DNA from: Cyanophora paradoxa | Taxonomy: Eukaryota; Glaucocystophyceae; Cyanophorales; Cyanophoraceae | DNA: 64,000 bases | Direction: 5' to 3' | Assembly: GCA_004431415.1 (NCBI GenBank) | Contig: QPMI01000040.1 | Coordinates: 310,001-374,000 of the forward strand | Translations under genes and position numbers: made by a program | The notes under the pieces: generated by a model | What the model saw: only the letters and a program-made list of their open reading frames with translations | What the model was told of the DNA's origin: nothing | Database searches by the model: none | Shown here: piece after piece, positions 1 to 11,246 of the stretch | Layout of the letters: every line of letters begins with the position of its first letter | Numbering within the stretch: the stretch's first letter is position 1

Positions 1-17
1 CGTCCCGGTGGGCTGGG

Positions 18-1710
18 TTGGAGCTCCCGGAGGCGGCTCCCCCCCCCCCCCCCCCCCCCCCCCCCCGACCGCATCCCGCGGGACCGGGAGCCCCCCCTCC
101 CCGGCAGGCCTCGAGGAGGAGGGATGCGAAGCGGGCGATTAATATTGCCGCCTGCGCCCTCTTCGAATTCTCCTCCCTCGAGCTCCTCCTCGAGGCCGCC
201 GGGCGCCCCGAGGCCGCCGCCGCCGCCCGCCCGGGACCCCCGCCACGCCGCCCTCCTCGAGGCCGGCCTCGCCGCCGCCGCCGAGGCGCGGGCGCGGGCG
301 CGCTCGCTAGAGGCGGCGGGGCGCGTCGACGTCCCCGGCCCGAGGCGGAGGCTGACGCCATCGCGTGCCCGCCGGGGGGGGCGGGGCTGACCTTGCGGCA
401 GCTAGCTCGAGGCGGTGGACCTCGCGCGCCTCGAGCCCGACGAGCTCGAGCCGGCCGGCACCCCCGCCGCCTCCGCAAGTACGAGGAGGCGGCGGGGCGT
501 TTCCAGGACGCCGTCGTCGGGGGGCGCCCCACCCCGCCCCGCCCGGCCCTGAGGAGAGGGGGAGGGGAGGGGGGGGGGGGGGGCGAGGGGGGAGGGAGTG
601 GGGGCCTGCGGGTGGCGATCTCGGGGGCACAGGCGGCGCCGGACGTGCTGGCCATGGCGGCGCTGGGGCCCGGCGAGTACCTCGACGTCGCCCACTGGGG
701 CCTCGCCAAGGCCGGGGCGCCCCGCCCCCGCCCACGCCCCGGCCCGGCCGCGCGCCCCTCACCGCCCCGCCCCCAGACGAGCAGCGCGGCGCGGCGCGCG
801 GGGCCGGCGAGACGGGGCGACTGCTGGCGGCGCAGCGGGGGCGGAGGCGGCGGAGGGGGCGCTGGTGGCGCTGCGGGAGGCGTGCGCCGGGGGCGGCCCG
901 CGCCCCCCCCCTCCCCCCCCCCCCCCCCCCCCCCCCCCGCGGAGCTCGAGGAGTCCCTGCGCGCCGCCGGCGCCGCCGTGCGCCCCGCCGGCCCCGCCGC
1001 ACGCCGCCGGCCCCGATGCGGCGGCGCAGGTCGCGGCGCCGCCCGCCCGCATGCGCAGCGGAGGCCCCCGCCAAGCCCGCCAGAGGCCCCAGCCGCTGCC
1101 CCCCGGCGAGGCCGGTGGGCGCGAGGAGACGGCGGCCGCCGCCGCCCGCATCGCGATCGTCGCCACGGCAATCGTGCGCGGGTGGGGGCCCCCGGGGCGC
1201 GGGGGCGTGACGGGGCGGCAGCTGGCGGAAGAGCCCGAGGTGCTGGGCGGCGTCGTGTGGAGGCGCCCCGCGCCGCCCCCGCCGCCCCGGGGCCCGGGCG
1301 CCCCGGCGCGCGCCGCTCGCCACCGGCGCCGCCCGTCGCGCCGCCTTCCTCGAGCCGCTCCTTCCGGGCCGCCCGCCCGCCCCGCCGCCGGCCGGCCGGC
1401 CGGCCGGGGCGGAGCGCGACGCGGGCGCGCAGCCCTTCATGCGCCTCTGGAGGGAGCCGTGGCGGCGGGTGCGGCCCGCGGCGCAGGCGGCGGCCCCGCC
1501 CTTCGCGCCCCTCGTCTGGCTCCCGACGCCCGCCCTCGATCTCGAGCTCCTGCATCCGCCCCTGGCGAGGCGCGCCGCAGCGTTAGAGGCGGAAGCGGAG
1601 CCGCCGGGTCCCGAGGGGCGCCGGCGTGCCCTGCAGCTGCGCGAGGCCCGCCCGCCTCGCCGCCGCCCGCCTCGCCCGTCCCCGAGCCGGCGACGGCAGG
1701 CGGAGCGGCT

Positions 1711-1748
<38 letters not shown>

Positions 1749-2070
1749 CTGCGGGGCGGGGCAGCGCTGCTGCGCGGGGGCGGCGGGGAGGGGCAGCCAG
1801 CAGCATGACGAGGGGGCAGCATCTTCCTGCGGAGCAGGAACAAGCTTTTCTCGGGCCGGCATCGTGTCCGGCATTTAATTTCAATATAGAGTTAGGGCAC
1901 ACTCGGCAATCCGGGAGGCGCTGCTGGGCGTCCTCTCCCTCGACCGCGGCCCCGCCCCTCTCGCGCAGGCTCTCGAGCTCGCCAGCACCGTCGCTTCAAG
2001 CGGCGGCGAGCAGCTAGCGCTGGCGAGGACGCTGGCGACGAGCTGGGCGTACCCTGTGACGGCGGCGGGG
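18..2070 (+). CDS. Unidentified GC-rich coding region, frame-broken
   Basis: Stretches with amino-acid-like composition appear on the + strand but move between frames: LELLLEAAGRPEAAAAA near 178-225, PDVLAMAALGPGEYLDVAHW near 638-700, LEESLRAAGAAVRPAG near 947-995, ARIAIVATAIV near 1142-1175, FMRLWREPWRRVRPAAQ near 1436-1490 and PLAQALELASTVASSGGEQL near 1957-2017. Each frame change falls beside a long C or G run, so sequencing or assembly errors in homopolymers are the simplest cause; very short introns are another. A possible short intron ends at TTTAATTTCAATATAG near 1889. I cannot assign a family. The gene probably starts before the window. The coordinates bracket the coding-like stretch and are not a proven ORF. 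Confidence 0.35.
39..66. repeat. Poly-C tract
   Basis: An uninterrupted run of 28 C. A similar C-rich run with one T lies at about 903-938. On the coding strand these would read as polyproline. They coincide with reading-frame changes in the surrounding coding-like DNA. Confidence 0.9.
1712..1748. repeat. Poly-G tract
   Basis: An uninterrupted run of 37 G, which would encode polyglycine. Shorter G runs occur at about 558-572, 2067-2083 and 2246-2260. Length in such runs is unreliable in most sequencing methods, so reading frames across them cannot be trusted. Confidence 0.9.
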
Positions 2071-3455
2071 GGGGGGGGGGGGGGTGGGGCGGGCGGAGTC
2101 CGGGGCGCCGTCCTCGGCGTGCCACGTGCACACGGGGTCGCCACGTGCACCGGGCGGGCGGGCGCGGGAGGCGGCAGGCGAGGCAGGACGACGGCGCCTG
2201 CCGCCCGGTGCCGCCTGCACGCCGCGCCCGGCGAGGGGGGCAGGAGGGGGGGGGGGGGGGTGGGGAGCCCCAGGGGAGCCCGCAGGGGGGGCGGCGAGCC
2301 TGCAGGGGCCCATCGGGGGCCCGCCGGGGGCCAGGGGGCCTGCCGGGGGCCGGGGGGCCTGCCGGGACCGACAGGTTGGAGTCAGCTCCGAAGCTCGACG
2401 GGTTGCGCACCGCGTGGCCTTTAATTTCGCAGCCCTCTCCAGAGCCTCAGGCCTCACACGCCTCCGAGGCTCCGGTGCGAAATATAACTGTTTCCTTGTG
2501 TTGAGCGCTTGAAGGAAACCGAGCGCTTGACGTTCCTTCCAATTCAACCGCGTGATCTGCCTCGCGTGCATCTCTAGATCTCATGCTCATGCCTCAGGAT
2601 TATATGAGTGATGTAGGATGCGACAACACTTAAAGACAACGATCACATTATCAAGATATATAGATGCGAAACGCACGGAATATGTAGTATGTCTAGCGGT
2701 TCGATTCGGCCTAACTCGCAGAGTCTGCGACTGCTCGTAACCTAGCTGAAGGGCGCCGGCCAGAACGATGAAATCCTTGCACTGGATACAAATGCAAAGA
2801 TATATCGATATCTTTCCAGATGAGACTCGGAGCTTTCCGAAAAGACACAAAACGCACACAGCACACAATATATCGAAAAGTCAAGCGCTAGCTGAAAAAG
2901 AGATTGCAAAAGCGCGGAGAACTTGGTTGAATCGAAGGTGCATCAGGGTACACGAGGGACGAGGTCCAGCTCAAGCTCAGCTTGCACACTTGCACAATAA
3001 TAATAAGGAGTCTTTTTGAGAATTATAAGGAGTCCTACTTGCACACGGCGGAAGCTACACTTGCACAATAAGAAAGTCCCAATTGCACAGGCCTAGGGCG
3101 GACGCCTGCTGCAGGCAACACTGACGAAGGAGGCGCCTCATCTAATACAAGCTTAACAGGCATCGGCGTAAGCCTAGCCGCCTAAAAGGCCGCGTCATGA
3201 TCAGCGGCGAAACAAAAGGGATGCAATGCGAAATACCCATATAGTCTTTGGCAGGCAATGATACATCCAATACAAGAGGCAGCGAAGATCGTTTTGCGAC
3301 GCTGCGCTAGCATATGCATAGCAACTATTACAGAGACTCGAACACTCTACGCATCCATTGACTGGAGTCACAAAATGGGTTCTCGAACTTCCACCAAGAA
3401 GCTACAGAACTGCATAGAAATTGCATGGGAGCGTGAAGTGAAGTTCGAACACTGT
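2071..3455. other. Intergenic stretch, no gene seen
   Basis: The first 400 bp stay GC-rich with G runs and imperfect GGGGCC/GGGGGCC repeats. After about 2,430 composition becomes more balanced. I see no convincing coding region, RNA gene or transposon end. The last part is downstream of the minus-strand ABC transporter stop codon. Confidence 0.4.
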
Positions 3456-6400
3456 TCAGCGTCGAAGATGGGTGATGCGGTGAAGCGCGAGGGCCTTGCC
3501 GGCTTCAAAGGCGACCCAGTAGGCAGCCAGAATCCCCAGGTTCGCCCACTGCGCGAGAACGTCAATTTATCCAGGGAAAACAGGTCTTCAAACCAGATGC
3601 GGGCGAATAGATAGATACCTGGCGATCAGGGTTGAGGTCGTAGCGCGCCAGAACAGCCGCTCCTGTCGGGAAGCAGAGCTCCGTGGAGGCCATTCTGTCG
3701 ATAGAGCGAATTGCATGTCGATTGCGGGGCGAAAGGGTGGCGCGGGGTGGGGGAAGGGGGGAGGGGGGGGGGAGAGGGAGGGGGAGGGTGAAAGAGCGGT
3801 TGCGCACTGGGGGCTGCAACCCTTAAACACGATGTTGGACAGCTCGTTCGTAGCCAGGCCCTCGAAGGGGTACCTGATTAAACACTTTAGAAGGCGAGAT
3901 TGCAATGCAGCCGGGTATGAATGGCTTATAGCTGCACCGGAACCAGTGGAGGTAGAAGAACCAAATCCACGCCCGAGGGATGTCTGGGCCCGGAATCTGC
4001 GGTGCATCAGGATTATAATTATTTCCGCTGGATGCTGAATCGCTGGAGAAATGTGAGCCCGCACCATGAAGCCCGCGAAGAAAGCGCCACACGCAAGGAC
4101 GGCAGAGGCAATCGCGAAGACTACCGGTGCAATCTGCACGACGAGCATGACGACGAGTTGAAATGAAGCACCGCGGCGAAGCGGAGGGTCCCGGACCGGC
4201 AGGGCAAGAGCGAGGAACTCGATAAATGAGCTGTTCACGAGCGTCCAGACACACGCCATCAGAACCGCGTATCCCATATGACTGCGAACCCGGGGTGAGC
4301 CGCGTGACGCGAGATGCGAGACGTACGCGCGAGCCGCACCCCTGAATCCGGAAGCCGCAAAGGGGGTACACAATGGCGATGCAGGCGACGGCGTTGACGA
4401 TGTGGAAGGCGGACAGCACGACGAGGTTCGAGACCTGAGGAGGCGATCGGGGCCTACACGGAACCTGAAGCAATATATATACGGCACCTGCTGCGCAAGG
4501 GGATTGACTAGACCTGTGGGGTGTCACGATCAGCGGCGATCCAAGCTTAGGCGGCCATGGCCACGCGCGCGGTCGAGGTCGGCGGCTCGCGCGCGTGCAC
4601 GCCTTGGGCCCGCTCGCGGTAGTAGACGTCTCGCAGGCTGCAGTGGCTCGTGATGTCCCCAAGCGCTCTGAAATCAAACAGTTCGCGATCAGTGCGAACC
4701 CACGAGCGATGCGATTTGGTAGACCCATGATTAGGGAGCGGACCGGAAGTAGAAGTATAGCGTCATGCAATACATGGCGGAGAGGCGGAGGCGAGCGGAT
4801 GGCTGGTCCTCCCCCATCTGGAACCTGGATGCACAGCCCCGAGTTCGGAAATTAAAGAAGCCAAGGAGCAGCCCAGATTGCTTGCAAGCGAGCACCAAGT
4901 GGTGCCGGCGATGAGAGCGACGATTAGGTTGCTGAAGACAGAGGTTAGAGATGGAGGAGCCATTTAAATCCCCAATCAAGGTAGCACGCACCTGGCAACG
5001 CTGACCCAGAAGCGCTGCCGCTCGCGCCACAGCCAGCGGGCCTTGCGGTCAATCAGCAGAGCGACCTGAGGTGTGTGTCGACTTCAATGATATGATCATG
5101 AACTCTTCAGGAGTCAAGTGTTGGGTCACCTGGCGGCCAAAGCCCGGTCGCTGGGGCACGCGGGGCGCCTCCTTGGCGGATACTGTGCGAGAGCGGGAGT
5201 CCTTGAGGGGCAGAGCGTCAAAGGCGCTGGACAAAGCGAAGAGCGCACGGGCGGCCTCTAGCTCCGAAATCTGCTCCTGAAGCGTCCTGGCCAGGGCACT
5301 TGCCTGCAAGGGTCGAATTGCACACGTAGCGTCTGAAAGCTCTAGATCTTTCCAAGCCCACCTGGAACTGAGCCGCGATTTCGTCGGCGGCGCGGTTCAT
5401 GCGCGTACGGGAGAGCACTGCGGTCGTCGGCGCGGGAGCGCCCGCTTCCGAAGCCTCCCGCTCGGACGCGGGCGGCGGGCTCGAGGCCATGCCCAGTTTA
5501 TTTGTGATGCGCAAAGCAGTCTGGCCCTCTGACCGCCGGGCGGACCGGCCTGCTGCGGTCTGCACATGTACACGCAATCCGATCAGAACCGCACTTGTGC
5601 GCAATTTTTCACATTCCGCGCGCGTATTTTATAATCGATATCCCTGTACCTCGATAACGAAATCTGCCGGGTTGCGGAATGGGGGGAGGTCGTAGCCTGG
5701 CCACGGAATGATTAATATTGACGAGCGTATGAGTGCGACACCGAACCTGGCAATAACGTCAACGTACCCAGCTCGGAGAAGAAGGCAAGTACTTTCGAGC
5801 AGCGCTCCCCAAGCTCTCCTGCATCGGCAGTGAGACGACCTTCGCGCTTTCCGATGGAAACATATTGTGGACCGCAGAATACGGGGAAACCGCCCTTCTT
5901 CAGCAGAATCAAGTAGTCGAAGAGGGAGAAAAGCTGTTGCGACGGCTGGCTGCTCGGCGGGGACCATCAGCTGGAGCCACTTTTCAAAAGAAATGTACAC
6001 GCAGCGTGCTTACTGGATCGTCGCAACAGTGGCCTGCCCTTTGCTGGCAATCCGGCGCAGCAGCTGCAAAGCATTAGCGATAAGAACCAAATCCGAAACG
6101 CTATATATGGGAGTCCAGAGCGCTTAAAGCGCTAACCTTGCCGACGCGCAGTGCTGCCATCGAGTCCAGGCCAGTCGTGGGCTGCAAAGGAGGCGGCGTA
6201 AGAAGCAGCGGAGTTGAGAAGCCGCGCGTGAGTGCAACGAAGGCACGGGCCTCGTCCAGGAACAGAATCTGGGGGCGCGGAACGAGCTCCATCGCAATGC
6301 ACGTCCTCTTACGCATCTGGCGGGTCCGGAATCGAATACGTCATTCCCTCGCATATTTCCAGATGCATGTTGCCGTCTACCTACCTCGACAGGAATTCCG

Positions 6401-9400
6401 CCCCCCGCGAGGGTCCCGATCACGAGGCCTGCAGCTGCCTCCAAATCGAGCTCCCGCAGTGCCCACTCCGCCTAAAGCCGAGCACAATCGATCGAAAGAG
6501 TTGAGTTTCAGTAAAGGGCAATTCAACGCCTGCCGCGCACCGCGGCGAGCTTTTCGTGACGGGGCACGCTGTTATCCAGGCGGACCATGGCAGAGAGCAC
6601 AACCGCTTCCCGAACCGTCTGCGGCGCGTGAGGAGGGGCGGAGCGTGAGTCACGATGAACGCCGCCTCCGATCCGAGAACGAGCGAGAGCGGCAGAAATT
6701 ACGAAGAGCACCATGGTTGGGAACAGGAGGTCGAACTGTTCGACGTACGAAGAGAAGCGCGCGAAACCGCCGCCGGGAGGCAGAGGTCGCCCGTTCAGTT
6801 TGATCTCGCCCGACACGGTCCCGGTAGTCTTCCTCCCCGCCAGAACATCGATCAGAGTAGTCTTTCCCGCTCCCGAGGCGCCCATGAGAATAGTGAGGCT
6901 TCCGCCCCGCACGATCCCAGAGACACCGTTGAGGAGCCGCTTCAATTGGCCGCCTGCAGAAAGATAGCGATGAGGGTCCAAGTCCCTTCGACAACATCGA
7001 TTTCGATCGGGATCGGAGCGCACCGGTCTTCTCGTCAGGAACGTCGTAGCAAAGATTGCGGAACGTGAGCGCCGCAGCGGGTGGCCGCGAAATGTCATGG
7101 TATTCGTCCCCGCGCGCTACCGAGACGTTGACCACCAGGACTGAATTGCCTGGCATCTCCGTCTGCTTATAATTGAGACTGGGATCCGATTTTCCTGCAG
7201 GACGATGCGTGTCCAGCTCGGCCGGAGCGGGTGCCGAGAACGTCTCCAGTTCGACGCCAGGAAGCTTTTCCTCAGCGACAGCCATCGCAGAAGAGAAGGG
7301 ACGCCGGGGCCGGGAAAAGCGCGCGCCAAGGGCCGCCACTGTGAGCCACGCAAGCCAGTAGCCCAGCGAAATCAGAACATTGTACCTGCCGAAAAATTGT
7401 GTGAACCAAAGGCAAGCGCTAGATCATGTACTTGAAAAGTGGAGCTCACCAGTACCAGGCCGGGTCAGTGTTCATTCCAAAAGTCTCTAGGATGGCCGCG
7501 CCGCCGTTCGGCAAACCTTCCACCGACAAGTCCCACAGTTCTGCACAATCGGCGCCATTGATTGACAGATTACACGACGTTGTGCGGCCGTTCGCACCGT
7601 TGACGCAGAGCGCCTCGTGGGGGTACGAGAAGTAGGACCAGTAACGGGCCCACTTCCACCAAGAGGGAAGCGACTCTCGCGGGACTACAAATCCGCAAAA
7701 GATGAAAGAGAGGGCAGGCAAAATAGGCGCCAGCGAGGAGCAGACCTGACCAACGAAAGGTTGATTTGCTCGCAGCGATTCGGAATTCGCACAGTGTCGA
7801 ATCGAAATCAAGGCACCTCGGGGACGGCAAAGAGCTGGCACAGAGCCAAAACAGACGCGTCGGCGATCAGTGACATCTGTGCATAGGCGGTGAGACATTT
7901 GATTTAGCTCTGACGGGAGAAACGGCATGTAGCGCTGGCGAGCCTGGAACAGAACGAGGAGGAATCTCGCGAATCGCTGGTGCCCGTCGACCACTTGCAG
8001 GCCGGCCGCATGGTACGCCACCAACGAAAATAGTACGACCTGGAGAGGGCTTGTTAACAAACGGGCTTCCAACGAGGCGAAAGCTCACTAACCTCGACGA
8101 AGAGTCGTGGAATTTCCGATATGACATTCGCGACAACCCACTGCAGATTCACTAAGCCGCCGAGCGCGCACGAGAGGCCAGGCATGAGAGAGAACCAGGC
8201 CCGCGCACAAGCTCGGGGCGGTACGTTCCATCCTGCGTCTGCGCGTGCATGACCCGCCGATTTTCGTAGTTGATGTCGATCTGTCATGATATAGAATGTC
8301 ATGATCGAGATCTGTCTGTCGATTTGATGTAAAGAGAGGGGACCTTCGAGAGAGCCATAAAGGCAAAAACAAGGAGGCAAGCCTGCACGCAAACATTTGT
8401 CTCCGAGGCTCAAATTAAACACGCACGCAATTGCAATGTGGCGCTGGCGCAGGCGACGTCAGCATGCGCGCCTGCAGATACGAGACGCGGTTGACGGCCC
8501 CGGTCGACGTTGCTGGCATCTAGAAGCAGGTATGTTCGCGGCGACGGCCGCGACGTCATATGTTAGGGACAGAACGAGACGATGAAAGGGGCGACGCGTA
8601 CAAGGCAGCGTTTACCTGGCAAAAGAGAGTGCCGAGAATGAAAGCGATGACGAGGGACTGAATGATGCGGGAGAAAAGGGGCTCCCGATTCCGGAAGAGG
8701 AGGACGTTGAAACGGGCGTACAGAAATTTGAACTGCGTTTGCCTCCAGTTAACTCTCAGATGCAGACTGAGCGATACCTCTTATCTTCACTCTACCTGCT
8801 TTGTACCAGGCGCAGCGTACTGGCGCTCGATATTGATCTGCATATCCACGCATCGAAATAAATCCGCCGGATGGAAACCAGCTGCAGGCGGGACTGCTTT
8901 CACCTCGGGGACGACGTTTGCAGAAGACAGGCTAGATCCCCCCGTCAACGCTGGGGGAAGCGGCTGACTGCGCGACGGACCGAAAGTCAGAGGCAACGCG
9001 TATACGCAGAAAACCCAACGATCATGCTGTAACGCACTTCAGCGCCTTGTTATCGGCGAAGAGGGTAGACGCCGAATCATCGACTTTAACCTGGGCGTGC
9101 GATTAATTAAGTACTGTGCGACAAAGCTGCAAACGAAACGCACCTCAAAGTCGGCTTCGCCCGAGGGAATGAACATGGCATTTGTGCCACGTACACGGGA
9201 CTCCGAATTGGACGCGATCGAGACTAGAAAGTCCTGCGCATATATACGATCGATTCGATCAATGCGCTTAACATATGAAATAGCAGTGCGGCGCACGGGT
9301 GGGCTCAGCGCGTCAACATTCTTGATCCCCAGCACATCTTCAAAGTGACGGACGGGAGCGAGGCCGCCGGAACCCTTCGGAACGTTAAAACACGGAAGCT

Positions 9401-11043
9401 TAGAAGGCACTGGGGGCCCGCGGACCTGGTAGACGCATCGTCCGGGAGCAAGGAGGATCAAGTCGTCAAAGAGGCTGTACACCTCCCTGCGCAAGAACCG
9501 CGTTTTGAGTTTCGAAGTGTATCTGTTTGAATTTGTGCAGATGGTTATCAGACCATGAGGGCTGCAGAAGAGAGCAAATGACGGCCACGCCGGACTCGGC
9601 AAGGCTGCGGAGCGCGCGGCAGAGGTCGAGCGACGCTGCCGCGTCCAAACCTGCGCAGGGGCCGCTGTCGGCAAGCGAAGGTGAAGGGAAGCGGGTGGTG
9701 CAGGATTGCGTGCCGTCTGTGGGCTGGTCCAGAATCACTACGCCCTTGCCTCCCTAAGAGGCCGCCGCCCTTTTAAAGAGAAGATATCGATTAAAAGGCG
9801 AGTGGGGGGTCACACCCCCACGAGTTGGCTCGCCACGGTCAGCCGTCGCCGCTCGCCGCCTGAGATACCGCGGACGTTGTGATCCCCGACAGAAGAGTTC
9901 ATCACCTGCGAAACACACACATTTCAGTAAACCATGGCCAACTGACATCAAAGCTTGAACCCAGCCGGCGCGCCTGGATTAGATTTAGAACCATGCCCGC
10001 TGCGAGCGTCATTGCGTGCGCGTCCCGCAGGTCCGTGGCGTCCCGTTCGTCCTTAGTGGACCGCTTCATATGCGCCGCGAACTCCAGCGCTTCCTTGACC
10101 GTCAACTGGGCTGCATATATATACGGAATATTATATATCAAAGGCTTAAAGTGGCAGTGTATGGATTCGCACGGTAATGGCACCCGTCGTCTTGTTGGAC
10201 AATGACCACGCGCCTGCGCATTTTGCGTTGGGATTCGGAGAAGTCTCGATTGCAATTGTCCACGCACCTCGCAAAGGCAGCGCTGTTGCGGGCGAGCTCG
10301 CCGTTAAGCTCCACTCTCCCACCCACATGCCCAGCTTGCTTGAGCTCTCCGCAGCGGTTTGCAAGAATTTGCAGCAAAGCACTCTGCACTCAGTGCCGAT
10401 CCTCAATTCAGAAAGGAGATTCTGAAAGAATTCAATGCTTCTACCTTGCCCGAGAAAGCCGGCCCCAAAACACAAGTCATGGTACCCGGCTGTGAGACAA
10501 AAGTGTTTAGAATCAAGACAGAGTTTTACACGCACGTAATTATAAACACGCACGAGAAGCTTGCCCGAGATAGGGGCGAGCACGTAACGCCGGTGCTTGA
10601 CAAGACCGATGCTCTCGCTGATGCTCCTGCTCCCGACCATCGGTTACGTAGACCACGGGCTACTGGCAGGAATAATTATATAAATGCGGTGGCGCACCTT
10701 GCCAGCCTGGCCCCGACTTTGCGCACTTGCGGCCCGGACTGCGACTGGAGCTGCGGCGCGGCCTCCTTGACCGAGAAACTAACATTCTCTGCACAGAAAA
10801 ACCAAGCTTCAGAAAATTCGAACTGTCTAAAAGTTTGTTAAGAAACCGCGGAACCAAATGTAAGGTGACAAGTGCCGTAAGTCTCGATGTCAGAGAGAAT
10901 CTAGTCGGCAACATTATGTAGTAGAAAGGACATGAAGAGGAATCATCGCTCTCTTTACCTGCGCTGGCTGGGACCCTACACTGGGCTGCTTCGGAACGAC
11001 CACGAAGTTCTGCGACGACGTCAATCCCAGTTGCACTTTCCAT
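3456..11043 (-). CDS. Full-size ABCG/PDR-type ABC transporter (multi-exon)
   Basis: A membrane ATPase of the pleiotropic drug resistance/ABCG family, which typically exports lipids or xenobiotics. Order is NBD1-TMD1-NBD2-TMD2. NBD1: Walker A GPAFSGK|S around 10,445-10,465, split by a 61-nt intron (10,384-10,444); LTVKEALEFAAHM near 10,070-10,110; signature NVRGISGGERRR near 9,845-9,885; Walker B VVILDQPTDG near 9,705-9,735. TMD1, about 7.45-8.95 kb, includes FLYARFNVLLFRNREPLFSR and a PRESLPSWWKWARYWSYFSY loop. NBD2: Walker A GASGAGKTT near 6,855-6,885, then TLAGGGIPVE|MRKR and ILFLDE|PTTGLDS. TMD2, 3.46-5.05 kb, includes LIVALIAGTTWCSLASN, NSSFIEFLALALP, YPFEGLATNELS and FPTGAAVLARYDLNPD. 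The protein ends HRITHLRR with TGA at 3,456-3,458. The start is uncertain: MESATGIDVV at 11,043 is used, but MLAHIQWSQL at 11,220 is possible. Exon coordinates are approximate. Substrate is unknown. Confidence 0.85.
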
Positions 11044-11246
11044 TTGAATTCAATCAGCGAATTCGAAGCGGAGCAAAGGCACCGGAGGTAGGAGGGAGGC
11101 GGAGGGGCGACCCGAGGCCCGGGGGTGGTCCGACGCCGCCACGAGGCGTTCGATGAAAGCGTCGAGCCGGCGCTTCGGCTCCCCTCTCAAGAGCTGCGAC
11201 CATTGAATGTGAGCGAGCATCTTCACCGGAACTGCTTTTCCTGGAT

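Noticed and set aside
2690-2740. TCTAGCGGTTCGATTCGGCC resembling a tRNA T arm
   Set aside because: No acceptor, D or anticodon stem can be drawn around it.
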